Of a stretch of DNA of 64,000 nucleotides, positions 8,725 through 17,975 are shown in pieces (position 1 is the stretch's first letter; every line of letters begins with the position of its first letter). Source of the stretch: an uncultured Clostridia bacterium (GTDB taxonomy: Bacteria; Bacillota; Clostridia; Peptostreptococcales; Anaerovoracaceae). A model generated the notes under the pieces. That model did no database searches and was not told the DNA's origin. It saw only the letters and a program-made list of their open reading frames with translations. The stretch is from the NCBI GenBank assembly GCA_937900415.1, contig CALCEY010000009.1:1-64000 (forward strand), given 5' to 3'. Both the position numbers and the translations under genes were made by a program.

Positions 8725-10146
8725 CTATGAGGACTGCCGCTCTCCCATTAGGCTTTCGTTCGGCAGCTCCTTTTTAATATGCTTCATTATGAATATATAG
8801 CAAGCTATATGAGCCAGCATGGTTATAAACCATGTCACAGGGTAAGAAAGATAGACTACCGTCGGCGTATGGAAGCTGTCTATCTGGAATATGGTGGCTA
8901 TCCACACGATTCTGAGAAGACATGCCCCAACAAGCGAAACTATCATAGGAACGACTGAATATCCGAGGCCTCTCAGCACTCCCACCATAGTATCCATGAT
9001 TCCGCAAAAGGCGTAAGTAGTGCTTATCACAGCTAATCTCTTCATTCCTTCTGCGATTACAGGTGCGCTGCTGCTGTAAATTCCGAGGAGTGAATTACCG
9101 AAGATATAAGCCAGATTTCCCAGCACGAGTCCCGTTATGGCGGCGCACATGACTGATTTTATCATTATAGGCTTAACTCTGTCATATCTTCTGGCCCCCA
9201 CATTCTGGCTTGTAAAAGATATAGCCGCCTGATAAAAGGCGTTCATTGCAAAATATACGAAGTTCTCTATATTGCCGGCTGCCGCGCTTCCCGCCATTGT
9301 AACGTCTCCGAAAGAGTTTATGGACGACTGAACTATGACGTTTGACACAGAAAACAGTACGCCTTGAAAACCTGACGGAAGTCCTACCTTCAATATGCTT
9401 TTAAGGTGTTCCTTATGTATTCCCAGTTTTTTAAAGCTCAGTCTGAAACCTTCCTCTTCTCTGAACAGACATCTTATTACAAGGATAGCCGAAAGACATT
9501 CCGAAACAGCCGTGGCTGTCGCCACGCCCGCTACCCCCATATGAAACTTTATTACAAACAAAAGATTGAGACCGACGTTGACTGCCCCCGCCATAATCAG
9601 AAAATACAGCGGTCTCTTGGTATCTCCCTTGGCTCTCAATATGGCGCTTCCGAAATTGTACAGCATCATCGCAGGCATACCTATAAAAAGTATCCTCATA
9701 TAAAGCGCCGCCAGATGAACTACCGTATCAGGCGTCTGCATGAGCCTCAGTATAGGCTCTGCCGCTATAAAGCCTATGACAGACAACGCTACTCCGCTTA
9801 TAACGCTCAAAGTTACGGAGGTATGTACAGCTTCGTTGAGCTGCTCCGTCTTCCTGCCGCCGAAGAATCTTCCCACAAGCACGTTGGAACCTACGGAAAG
9901 TCCTATAAACAGGTTTGTCAGAAGATTGATAAGCGATGTGGTGGAACCTACTGCCGCAAGAGAATTATCCCCCGCAAACCGTCCTACTACTATTACGTCG
10001 GCCGCGTTGAATAGCATTTGCAATATGCTTGAAAACATCAGCGGAAAGGCAAACATGAGCATTTTCTTAAGTATAGGACCGTTCACCATGTCTATTTCAT
10101 GCTTTTTCACCTTTTTTCCCTTTGAATCATTTACACCTTTTCCCAC
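8725..10146 (-). CDS. MATE family multidrug/organic cation efflux protein
   Basis: A protein of about 473 residues with the twelve-helix MATE fold. Recognisable features are FPLMFSSILQMLFNAADVIVVGRFAG at residues ~30-60 (Na+ or H+ coupled MATE/NorM signature), the repeated helix pairs, and RAKGDTKRPL between the two halves. I prefer GTG 10146, which has GGAGG five bases upstream, over the GTG at 10164; it begins 2 bases after the macro-domain gene stop. The two genes are therefore likely translationally linked. The substrate is unknown. Confidence 0.88.
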   Translation of the reverse strand: MGKGVNDSKGKKVKKHEIDMVNGPILKKMLMFAFPLMFSSILQMLFNAADVIVVGRFAGDNSLAAVGSTTSLINLLTNLFIGLSVGSNVLVGRFFGGRKTEQLNEAVHTSVTLSVISGVALSVIGFIAAEPILRLMQTPDTVVHLAALYMRILFIGMPAMMLYNFGSAILRAKGDTKRPLYFLIMAGAVNVGLNLLFVIKFHMGVAGVATATAVSECLSAILVIRCLFREEEGFRLSFKKLGIHKEHLKSILKVGLPSGFQGVLFSVSNVIVQSSINSFGDVTMAGSAAAGNIENFVYFAMNAFYQAAISFTSQNVGARRYDRVKPIMIKSVMCAAITGLVLGNLAYIFGNSLLGIYSSSAPVIAEGMKRLAVISTTYAFCGIMDTMVGVLRGLGYSVVPMIVSLVGACLLRIVWIATIFQIDSFHTPTVVYLSYPVTWFITMLAHIACYIFIMKHIKKELPNESLMGERQSS

Positions 10147-10148
10147 TT

Positions 10149-10685
10149 TTACCTCCGAAAACACTTCTCCTGAAATAATTTATATATCTTCTCGTTAAAG
10201 CAAACGAACGTAACTTTCATATCATAGCCGTCATTTTTTTCTATCCATTGAACCACCTCATCGAAGGCTGCGGGAACCGCCTTCTCCGGCGGATAGCCGT
10301 ATACCCCCGTTGAAATAGCCGGAAAAGCCACGGTATGAAGACCCTTCTCCTTCGCAATGTCGAGAGAATTTCTGTAACAGCTTCTCAGAAGCAGCTCATC
10401 CTCTTCCCTGCCTGCATATACCGGTCCTACCGTATGTATAACATACTTTGCCCTCAATTTATATCCCTTCGTAAGCTTTGCGCTGCCTGTTTCGCAGCCT
10501 CCCAGTTTTCTACATTCCTCAAAAAGCTCTGCCCCTGCGGCTCTGTGGATGGCTCCATCAACTCCGCCTCCTCCCAAAAGACTTCTGTTGGCCGCATTGA
10601 CTATGGCGTCACATTCCGATTTCGTTATATCCCCAATCTCCACGAAAAGTTTATCCTTTATATCCGAAACATTCATAAAGTTCAA
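10149..10685 (-). CDS. Macro domain protein, O-acetyl-ADP-ribose deacetylase type
   Basis: A 178-residue single macro domain of the YmdB/MacroD kind. It has GDITKSECDAIVNAANRSLL, then GGGGVDGAIHRAAG, the ADP-ribose and catalytic loop, and STGVYGYPPEKA, the diphosphate loop. Such enzymes remove ADP-ribose or deacetylate O-acetyl-ADP-ribose. Start choice is unclear: TTG 10685 has GGAGG six bases upstream, whereas ATG 10676 is three codons later but farther from the ribosome site. It is transcribed ahead of the MATE gene. Confidence 0.88.
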   Translation of the reverse strand: MNFMNVSDIKDKLFVEIGDITKSECDAIVNAANRSLLGGGGVDGAIHRAAGAELFEECRKLGGCETGSAKLTKGYKLRAKYVIHTVGPVYAGREEDELLLRSCYRNSLDIAKEKGLHTVAFPAISTGVYGYPPEKAVPAAFDEVVQWIEKNDGYDMKVTFVCFNEKIYKLFQEKCFRR

Positions 10686-10853
10686 TCTCCCCCTCCGCTC
10701 GTTTCAGCTCTAATTACCGGCAAGCAGCTTTCTCAAATTAAATAACATTTCATCAAAGTATCTCTTATAAACCGTCAGTCATAAATATTATACATCAAAA
10801 ATTCAAAGAAAACACCCCGCCGTAAATTTTTATTAAGAATTTATATTTAAAAA

Positions 10854-10886
10854 GACGGCAAATTATAATTCTGAAAATTTACCGTC
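10854..10886 (-). terminator. Terminator after the TRIC-like gene
   Basis: On the minus strand GACGGTAAATT pairs with AATTTGCCGTC (one G-U pair) and is followed by TTTTTAAAT. It lies about 70 bases past the stop of the channel gene. The rest of 10686-10958 holds no gene that I can support. Confidence 0.75.
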
Positions 10887-10958
10887 CTCAATAAGCGAAT
10901 CTTATCCCATTGAAAAATTCCGTATCTGTCATATTTGCAAATGCGGTGAAAGGTCCTC

Positions 10959-11600
10959 CTAATCAGGCCTTGGAAGGCTCCATCTGAATCTGGCGGCGCA
11001 AAGGCGAAGGGCTATTACGACAGCCATTCCCGTCATCATCGCCATTGTCCGATCAAAATATCCCCACATCACGCTGCATGTAACAGCTCCGATAAGAGAG
11101 GCGCTGGCATAAAAATGCTTGACAAATATGTACGGCCTGTCTCCGGCCATTATGTCTCTCAAAACTCCGCCGCCCACGCCTGTAATCATTCCGACGAAGA
11201 TGAGAAGAAAAACGTTGTTTGCGTCAGATGTGTCATAGTAGGCGTCATAGGCCGTCTGTATTCCTGCCGCGGTGAAAACCCCTAGGCCGATGGAATCCAT
11301 CAGCAGCAGAAGCTTTTCGTAATATACGGGTTTTTCTGTCAGAAAGATCCTTATAGACGGCAAAAATACAATGATGGATGTAGCGGTCGCTATTGCCGCG
11401 TATATGGGATTGATAAATGTGATAGGAGGATTTATTCCGAGGATTACGTCTCTTATAACGCCTCCGCCTACAGCGGTTGTAAGCCCTAAGATGACTATAC
11501 CGAATATATCCATTTTTTTACTTATTCCCACCATGGCTCCCGATACGGCAAATGCAACGGTTCCTATTATTTCAAATATCATCAGTAACGTTTCCGACAT
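10959..11600 (-). CDS. TRIC/YicG family membrane channel protein (UPF0126)
   Basis: A 213-residue protein with seven hydrophobic helices arranged as an inverted repeat. Each half carries a glycine-rich motif followed by Arg-Asp: TAVGGGVIRDVILG near residue 45 and TGVGGGVLRDIMAG near residue 135. This is the pattern of prokaryotic trimeric intracellular cation (TRIC) channels, formerly UPF0126/YicG; a potassium or glycine-related transport role has been proposed for members. The ATG at 11600 has GAAGGAGAT upstream. Confidence 0.88.
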   Translation of the reverse strand: MSETLLMIFEIIGTVAFAVSGAMVGISKKMDIFGIVILGLTTAVGGGVIRDVILGINPPITFINPIYAAIATATSIIVFLPSIRIFLTEKPVYYEKLLLLMDSIGLGVFTAAGIQTAYDAYYDTSDANNVFLLIFVGMITGVGGGVLRDIMAGDRPYIFVKHFYASASLIGAVTCSVMWGYFDRTMAMMTGMAVVIALRLCAARFRWSLPRPD

Positions 11601-11629
11601 AAAGTTATCTCCTTCTGCCCTGCATGAAA

Positions 11630-11674
11630 AAACGCGTCTAAATCACCGTTTCTGCCGGTCAGATAGGCGCGTTT
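11630..11674 (-). terminator. Terminator after the CofE-like gene
   Basis: On the minus strand AAACGCG pairs with CGCGTTT, and an inner stem pairs CTATCTGACCG with CGGTGATTTAG. The hairpin is followed by a run of six T. It lies just downstream of the CofE-like gene and before the TRIC-like start. Confidence 0.8.
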
Positions 11675-11697
11675 GCTTTTTTATCTTTACTTTTGTC

Positions 11698-12888
11698 TTA
11701 ATCCGTATAGTTATCGAAATATCCCTGAATATAGATAAACGGAGTGCCTTTGTCTCCGGAACCGGAAGTGAGATCGCACAATGAGCCAAGCAAATCGGTC
11801 AATCTTCTCGGGGTAGTTCCCTCTGTAACCATCTGGCCTACAAGATTCTCATCTTTCTCACGAATTGCAGCCTCTATGGCAGCCTTCAATTCATCTCCTC
11901 TGAGATCCGCAAAGTCATTGTCAGCCAAATATTTGAGCTTAAGCTCGTTAGGCTGTCCATTAAGCCCGTTCGTAAATCCCGGCGAAACTACAGGGTCGGC
12001 CAGCTCCCATATCTTTCCTACAGGATCTTTAAAGGCCCCGTCTCCGTAAACCATTACTTCTACGGTCTTTCCGGTCCGTTCCTTGATGTCCGCCTGTACG
12101 CCCTCAACAAACTCCTGACAGTTTACAGGAAACAGCTTTATAGTATCCTCCGTGGCCTTGTTCGAGCCTAAGATTCCGTATTCCGGATTGTAGCCTGAAC
12201 CGTTTACGGACGCGTTCAGTATCTCGTCCATTCCTATAACCACGTTGCCGCCGGCCTCCCTGATTATTCTCTTTGTGCGGGCGCGAGTATGAATGTCGGC
12301 GCATATCACTTTATCGGTATAGTCCAAAATCTTCTTCGGATTGTTGGAGAATACGATCTGAGCTTCTGCTCCCTCCTCCTCGATTATATCTTTATAGTAA
12401 TTGACATAATCCATATCGGTAAATGTATGACGTGATTTTCCGAAAAGCGCTTCAAACTCTTCCTGTGAAAGAACGTCGGTATAAGGATTGATTCCCTTAG
12501 AATCAAGTAAATCAATGTCCAGAAGATGATTGCCTACTTCGTCGCTCGGATAACTCAGCATAACCACTACCTTTTTGCTGCCTCTTGCTATTCCTCTTAA
12601 ACATATTGCAAATCTGTTTCTGCTCAGTATAGGGAAAACAACTCCTACGGTGCCGTATCCCAGCTTGTTTTTTATATCCTCTGCAAGCTGATCCTTGGTG
12701 GCGTAATTTGCCTGAGCACGGGCCAGGATTGATTCGGTGACAGCCAGAACGTCTTTGTTGCCTATCTCAAAGTCTCCGCCGTCTATACACGCCATAAGAG
12801 TGTCAACGGCTATCTTCCTCAGATCGTCGCCCTCCTTGACTATCGGTCCGCGGAGCCCTCTCGAAACTGTACCTATTCTTCTTTCCAT
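11698..12888 (-). CDS. CofE-family protein (coenzyme F420-0:L-glutamate ligase-like)
   Basis: A 396-residue protein. The first half resembles the F420-0:gamma-glutamyl ligase family (PF01996), with VKEGDDL, VLAVTESILARAQ and VGVVFPILSRNRFAICLRGI. The second half has GGNVVIGMDEILNAS, EVMVYGDGAFKDP and GTTPRRLTDLLGSLCD. It is longer than archaeal CofE (about 250 residues) and belongs to a version common in Firmicutes that, as far as I know, do not make F420. The true substrate is therefore unknown; an ATP/GTP-dependent amide ligase activity is a guess. It has its own promoter at 12940-12969 and its own terminator. Confidence 0.75.
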   Translation of the reverse strand: MERRIGTVSRGLRGPIVKEGDDLRKIAVDTLMACIDGGDFEIGNKDVLAVTESILARAQANYATKDQLAEDIKNKLGYGTVGVVFPILSRNRFAICLRGIARGSKKVVVMLSYPSDEVGNHLLDIDLLDSKGINPYTDVLSQEEFEALFGKSRHTFTDMDYVNYYKDIIEEEGAEAQIVFSNNPKKILDYTDKVICADIHTRARTKRIIREAGGNVVIGMDEILNASVNGSGYNPEYGILGSNKATEDTIKLFPVNCQEFVEGVQADIKERTGKTVEVMVYGDGAFKDPVGKIWELADPVVSPGFTNGLNGQPNELKLKYLADNDFADLRGDELKAAIEAAIREKDENLVGQMVTEGTTPRRLTDLLGSLCDLTSGSGDKGTPFIYIQGYFDNYTD

Positions 12889-12939
12889 TTATCATCATCT
12901 CCTTGTAACAGTGTAATACCATTTCAAAAAATACTCTTT

Positions 12940-12969
12940 ATTATATTACTTCAAAAGAGGTTATGTCAA
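12940..12969 (-). promoter_or_regulatory. Promoter of the CofE-like gene
   Basis: On the minus strand TTGACA (12964-12969) and TATAAT (12940-12945) have an 18-base spacer, in the short gap after purL. This separates the CofE-like gene from the purine operon. Confidence 0.75.
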
Positions 12970-12984
12970 TACAGGGAAGCAATA

Positions 12985-15900
12985 TTATTTAAAATATTTG
13001 ACGGCTGATTCAAACATCTTCATGTCGAAGGCTCCCGGAACATTCTTGTAAAGGCCGTAACCTATTCTTTCCGAATGTCCCATCTTACCCAGAACTCTTC
13101 CGTCAGGGGAAACTATGCCCTCTACCGCCCAGTCTGAGCCGTTGGGATTGAACTGTATTTCGTTTGTGGCGTTTCCGTTCATATCCACGTACTGGGTTAT
13201 TATCTGTCCGTTTTCGGCCAGCTTCTTCAAAAGCTCAGGACGGGCGATAAATCTTCCCTCTCCGTGGGAGATAGGCACGGTATACACGTCTCCGACCTTT
13301 ACCTGAGAAAGCCACGGCGAATTATTTGAAGCTATTCTCGTTCTCACCAGTTTTGACTGATGGCGTGAAATCTTATTGTATGTCAGCGTCGGGAAGGTCT
13401 CGTCAGGCGTTAGGATCTTTCCGAAAGGCACCAGTCCCAGCTTTATCATGGCCTGAAAACCGTTGCAGATTCCGGCCATAAGGCCGTCTCTGTCTTCAAG
13501 CAGCTCGTTGACTGCTTCCTTTATCTCTTCATTTCTGAAGAAAGCAGTTATCAGCTTGCCCGAGCCGTCCGGTTCGTCTCCGCCGGAAAAGCCTCCCGGT
13601 ATGAAGATTATCTGGCTCCTGCGAACTTCCTCTGCAAACCTCGATATGGATTTTGATACATCCTCCGCAGTAAGGTTATTGAGCACGAAAATCTCCGGCT
13701 CTGCTCCTGCTCCGGCAAATGCCTTGGCGCTGTCGTATTCGCAGTTGGTTCCCGGGAATACAGGAATCAAAACACGAGGTTTCGCCGTCTTAACCGAAGC
13801 TGTGAATATTTTTTCCGTCTCGTATGAAATATTCTCCGGTTTTTCATCCTCAGCCTTGATATTGCAAGGATATACAGATTCCAGTTTATCTTCATATATA
13901 CCGCATATTTCCTCAAGGCTTACCGCTTCATCTTTCTTTGAAATCCTGCCGTCCGAAACGGTCTCTCCTATGAGAATACACTCAAAGCCGCAGCCGTCGC
14001 ATGACGGAAGCGCTCCCTCGGCTTCAATGACGAACGAACCGTAATCGTAGCCGAAGATTTCTTCATCGCTCAAAGCGTCTCCGTAAACAAAGCCTATTCC
14101 GTTGCCCATGGACATTTTAAGAATCGCTTCCGCTATTCCGCCGTATACAGGAGTATAGCACGCTTTAACCGTTCCCCTTCTCATCAGTCCGGTAACCTGC
14201 TCGAATACCGCCTTAAGAGACTCTCCTGAAGGAAGACCCTTGTCGTTTTTTTCAGGGCGTATTAAATATACTTTATGTCCGGCTTCCTTAAACTCAGGCG
14301 ATATTATATTGTCCACATTTTCAGTGGTCACTGCAAAGGATACCAGCGTCGGCGGAACGTGAATATTTTCAAAGGTTCCGCTCATGGAATCCTTTCCGCC
14401 TATAGCTCCTACGCCAAGCTCAAGCTGGGCGTCCAGCGAGCCTAAAAGAGCCGCCAAAGGACTTCCCCATTTCTTCGGATCTTTTCCCAGCTTTTCAAAA
14501 TATTCCTGGAAAGAAAGGTAGACTTCTTCAAAAGCCGCGCCTTCCGCAATTAGCTTACAGACTGATTCAACGACTGCCAGATAAGCTCCGTGATAAGGGC
14601 TTTTCTCAGTTATAAACGGATTATATCCCCATGACATGAGACTGCAAGTCTTCGTATCGCCTTTTTCAAGGGAAACCTTGTTTACCATTGCCTGTATCGG
14701 AGTTCTCTGATGTTTTCCTCCGAACGGCATGAGCACTGTTCCTGCTCCTATGGTAGAATCGAATCGCTCCGAAAGTCCTCTCTTTGAGCACACGTTCAAG
14801 TCTGCCGCTACAGCCTTGTAGTTTTCCGTAAAGGAGCCCTTTACCTCTCTTGTATAATCGCAGAGAGCGGAGGTTTCCACGTCTACATGCTTTTCTGCTC
14901 CGTTGGAATTGAGAAATTCTCTGGAAATATTGACTATATTACTGCCCTGCCAGTACATGGAAAGCACAGGTTCAGCCGTCACCTTTGCAACAACAGTAGC
15001 CTCAAGATTTTCACCTCTTGCAAGGGTGCAGAACTTTTCAACGTCCTTTTCAGCCACTACTACGGCCATTCTTTCCTGTGATTCGCTTATGGCAAGCTCA
15101 GTTCCGTCAAGACCTTCGTATTTTTTCGGAACCTTATCCAAATCTATTTCAAGTCCGTCCGCCAGTTCTCCTATAGCGACCGAAACGCCGCCTGCTCCGA
15201 AATCGTTGCAGCGCTTTATCAGCTTTGAAGCGTCCGGGTTTCTGAAAAGCCTCTGAAGCTTTCTTTCCTCAGGAGCATTTCCTTTTTGAACCTCGGCTCC
15301 GCAGCTTTCCAGAGACGATGCGTTATGAGACTTGGAAGAGCCTGTAGCTCCACCGCAGCCGTCTCTTCCGGTCTTTCCGCCCAGCAGTATTACTCTGTCG
15401 CCTGCCGCAGGCACTTCTCTAACTACATTTTCTGCCGGAGCTGCGGCGATCACTGCTCCTATTTCCATTCTCTTTGCTACGTAACCCGGGTGATAAAGCT
15501 CGTCCACCTGACCGGTTGCGAGACCTATCTGATTGCCGTAGGAACTGTATCCTGCCGCAGCTGTAGTGACCAGCTTGCGCTGAGGAAGTTTGCCCGGAAT
15601 AGTTTCCGAAACAGGTAGGAGAGGGTCTCCTGCTCCCGTCACTCTCATTGCCGCATAGACGTAACTTCTTCCCGAAAGCGGGTCTCTTATGGCTCCGCCC
15701 ACACAGGTGGCAGCGCCGCCGAAAGGCTCGATTTCAGTCGGGTGATTGTGAGTTTCGTTCTTGAAAAGAAGCAGCCAGTCTTCTTCTCCTTTTTCCGTAT
15801 CCACCTTTATCTTTACGGTACAGGCGTTTATCTCGTCTGATTCGTCAAGATTTTTCATCTTACCCTGGCTTTTAAGCTTCTTGACGGCTATGGTTCCTAT

Positions 15901-16695
15901 ATCCATCAGAGTCACCGGCTTGGTTCTTCCGAGAGTTTTTCTGACCTCCATATACCTGTCAAAAGCTTCCTGCAAAGTCTCGTCCTCAAACTTGACGCTG
16001 TCTATCACGGTATTAAAGGTAGTATGGCGGCAGTGGTCGGACCAGTAGGTATCTATCATTTTTATTTCGGTGACGGTAGGCTCTCTGTCCTCATCTTTGA
16101 AATACTGCTGACAATATTTTATATCAGCCAGATCCATGGCAAGACCTCTGTCATCTATAAACTGCTTAAGTCCGTCTTCGCTGAGGCTGCAAAATCCATC
16201 TATGATTTCAACGGAATCCGGAATATCATATTCGCTTACAAGAGTTTCCGGAAGATCCATATCGGCCTCTCTGGATTCCACGGCGTTGATTACGTATTTC
16301 TTTACAGCGTCCTTGTCCTCTTCACTGAGATTGCCGTAAAGAGCATAGACCTTCGCCGTCTTCACGTCAGGTCTCTCACCTCTTGATATTATCTGAATAC
16401 ATTCTGCGGCGGAATCTGCTCTCTGATCGAACTGACCCGGCAGATATTCAACTTCAAAGATAAAGTCCGCCTCCGGCAAATCTTTTGTAACATTGTCAAG
16501 CTGCGGTTCTGAAAACACGGTGTCCACAGCGTAGTCAAACAGCTCTGCGGAAAGGTTTTCCGCATCATATCTGTTGAAAAGCCGTACCTTTTCAAGTCCG
16601 TCTATCTGAAGAAGCTCCTTTATATCATTCTTTAAAGCCCTGGCTTCGTTATCGAGGCCCGGCTTTTTTTCCACGAAAATTCTGAAAACCATCAT
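12985..16695 (-). CDS. purL: Phosphoribosylformylglycinamidine synthase, single-chain PurL
   Basis: A 1236-residue enzyme fusing the FGAM synthase ATPase domains with a class I glutaminase. It has an N-terminal PurS-like segment (to about residue 90), SDHCRHTTFNT near 230, two AIRS-type halves, and glutaminase motifs PGTNCEYDSA near 979, AGICNGFQAM near 1072 (Cys nucleophile) and ISHGEGRF. It converts FGAR, ATP and glutamine to FGAM in step 4 of purine synthesis. The start overlaps the purD stop by one base (TAATG). It is the last gene of the pur operon. Confidence 0.97.
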   Translation of the reverse strand: MMVFRIFVEKKPGLDNEARALKNDIKELLQIDGLEKVRLFNRYDAENLSAELFDYAVDTVFSEPQLDNVTKDLPEADFIFEVEYLPGQFDQRADSAAECIQIISRGERPDVKTAKVYALYGNLSEEDKDAVKKYVINAVESREADMDLPETLVSEYDIPDSVEIIDGFCSLSEDGLKQFIDDRGLAMDLADIKYCQQYFKDEDREPTVTEIKMIDTYWSDHCRHTTFNTVIDSVKFEDETLQEAFDRYMEVRKTLGRTKPVTLMDIGTIAVKKLKSQGKMKNLDESDEINACTVKIKVDTEKGEEDWLLLFKNETHNHPTEIEPFGGAATCVGGAIRDPLSGRSYVYAAMRVTGAGDPLLPVSETIPGKLPQRKLVTTAAAGYSSYGNQIGLATGQVDELYHPGYVAKRMEIGAVIAAAPAENVVREVPAAGDRVILLGGKTGRDGCGGATGSSKSHNASSLESCGAEVQKGNAPEERKLQRLFRNPDASKLIKRCNDFGAGGVSVAIGELADGLEIDLDKVPKKYEGLDGTELAISESQERMAVVVAEKDVEKFCTLARGENLEATVVAKVTAEPVLSMYWQGSNIVNISREFLNSNGAEKHVDVETSALCDYTREVKGSFTENYKAVAADLNVCSKRGLSERFDSTIGAGTVLMPFGGKHQRTPIQAMVNKVSLEKGDTKTCSLMSWGYNPFITEKSPYHGAYLAVVESVCKLIAEGAAFEEVYLSFQEYFEKLGKDPKKWGSPLAALLGSLDAQLELGVGAIGGKDSMSGTFENIHVPPTLVSFAVTTENVDNIISPEFKEAGHKVYLIRPEKNDKGLPSGESLKAVFEQVTGLMRRGTVKACYTPVYGGIAEAILKMSMGNGIGFVYGDALSDEEIFGYDYGSFVIEAEGALPSCDGCGFECILIGETVSDGRISKKDEAVSLEEICGIYEDKLESVYPCNIKAEDEKPENISYETEKIFTASVKTAKPRVLIPVFPGTNCEYDSAKAFAGAGAEPEIFVLNNLTAEDVSKSISRFAEEVRRSQIIFIPGGFSGGDEPDGSGKLITAFFRNEEIKEAVNELLEDRDGLMAGICNGFQAMIKLGLVPFGKILTPDETFPTLTYNKISRHQSKLVRTRIASNNSPWLSQVKVGDVYTVPISHGEGRFIARPELLKKLAENGQIITQYVDMNGNATNEIQFNPNGSDWAVEGIVSPDGRVLGKMGHSERIGYGLYKNVPGAFDMKMFESAVKYFK

Positions 16696-17957
16696 TAACT
16701 CCTTTCTGCCATCAGGGCGCGCTTTCCTATATCTTTCCTGTAATAAGCGTTTTCAAAATGAACAGACTTTACAGTCTCGTAAGCCTTTTCGACGGCTTCC
16801 TTAAGCGTCGGGGCCGTTTCCGTAACGCCCAGCACCCGGCCGCCGCCTGTAACCAGCCTGCCGTCTTTTATTTTAGCGCCGGCAACATATATATTTTTAT
16901 CATCTGGCAGCGTCAGCTCAAATCCCGTTTCATATTTGGACGGATATCCCTCTGAAGCCATCACGACGCAGGCTGCGCTCTCATCTTTGAATTTAACCTC
17001 TGCCTCTGAAAGCTTTCCGTCATATATCTTGAGCATTATGTCAAGAAGGTCGCTTTCAAGAAGCGGCAGCACCACCTGAGTCTCAGGATCCCCGAAACGG
17101 CAGTTGTATTCTATAACCTTCGGTCCGTCTTCAGTAAGCATGAGGCCGAAGTACAGACAGCCCGCAAAGCTTCTGCCCTCTTTATTCATCGCCTCCATGG
17201 TAGGCTTGAAGATGGTCTCCATGCAAATATCCGCAATTTCGTCGGTGTAGTATGGATTAGGAGCTACGGTTCCCATTCCGCCTGTGTTGAGTCCCTTGTC
17301 TCCGTCAAGCGCTCTCTTATGATCCATGGAGGAAATCATAGGTATTATAGTCTTTCCGTCTGTAAATGACAAAACTGAAACCTCGGGTCCTGTGAGGAAT
17401 TCCTCTATTACAACCTGATTGCCGCTGTCACCGAAAACTCTGTCCTCCATTATCGTCCTGACCGCTGTTTCTGCTTCTTCTCTCGTTTCGGCTATTATAA
17501 CGCCTTTTCCGAGAGCCAGGCCGTCAGCCTTTACGACCACAGGAAGAGGACAGGCGTCTACATAGCGGAGAGCTTTTTCCATATCATCGAAAGTTTCATA
17601 TTCTGCCGTAGGGATTGAGTATTTCTTCATCAGCTCCTTTGAAAAGGCCTTGCTTCCCTCAATAACGGCCGCTTTCCTGTCGGGGCCGAAAGTCTTTATT
17701 CCTTTTGCCTTCAACGCGTCCACAGCACCCAGCACCAAAGGGTCGTCAGGAGCAACGACAGCAAAATCAATGGATTTTTCAACTGCAAACTCTACTATCC
17801 TGTCAATATCTTTCGCCCCTATATCTACGCAGACGGCGTCTTGAGCTATTCCCCCGTTGCCGGGAAGAGCGAAAATCTCGCTTACGCTCTTGTTTTCTTT
17901 TATTTTCTTTATTATGGCGTGTTCTCTTCCCCCGCCGCCTACTACCATTACTTTCAT
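16695..17957 (-). CDS. purD: Phosphoribosylamine-glycine ligase
   Basis: A 420-residue ATP-grasp enzyme of full length. It opens with MVVGGGGREHAIIKKIK, then shows VVKADGLALGKGVIIA (ATP-grasp), SMDHKRALDGDKGLNTGGMG and EYNCRFGDPETQ with metal ligands. It forms GAR from phosphoribosylamine, glycine and ATP, step 2 of the pathway. The GGAGGTAAAA ribosome site lies in the 18-base gap after the AICARFT gene. Its product feeds PurN, encoded in the same operon. Confidence 0.97.
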   Translation of the reverse strand: MKVMVVGGGGREHAIIKKIKENKSVSEIFALPGNGGIAQDAVCVDIGAKDIDRIVEFAVEKSIDFAVVAPDDPLVLGAVDALKAKGIKTFGPDRKAAVIEGSKAFSKELMKKYSIPTAEYETFDDMEKALRYVDACPLPVVVKADGLALGKGVIIAETREEAETAVRTIMEDRVFGDSGNQVVIEEFLTGPEVSVLSFTDGKTIIPMISSMDHKRALDGDKGLNTGGMGTVAPNPYYTDEIADICMETIFKPTMEAMNKEGRSFAGCLYFGLMLTEDGPKVIEYNCRFGDPETQVVLPLLESDLLDIMLKIYDGKLSEAEVKFKDESAACVVMASEGYPSKYETGFELTLPDDKNIYVAGAKIKDGRLVTGGGRVLGVTETAPTLKEAVEKAYETVKSVHFENAYYRKDIGKRALMAERS

Positions 17958-17975
17958 TTTTACCTCCGAAGCTTC

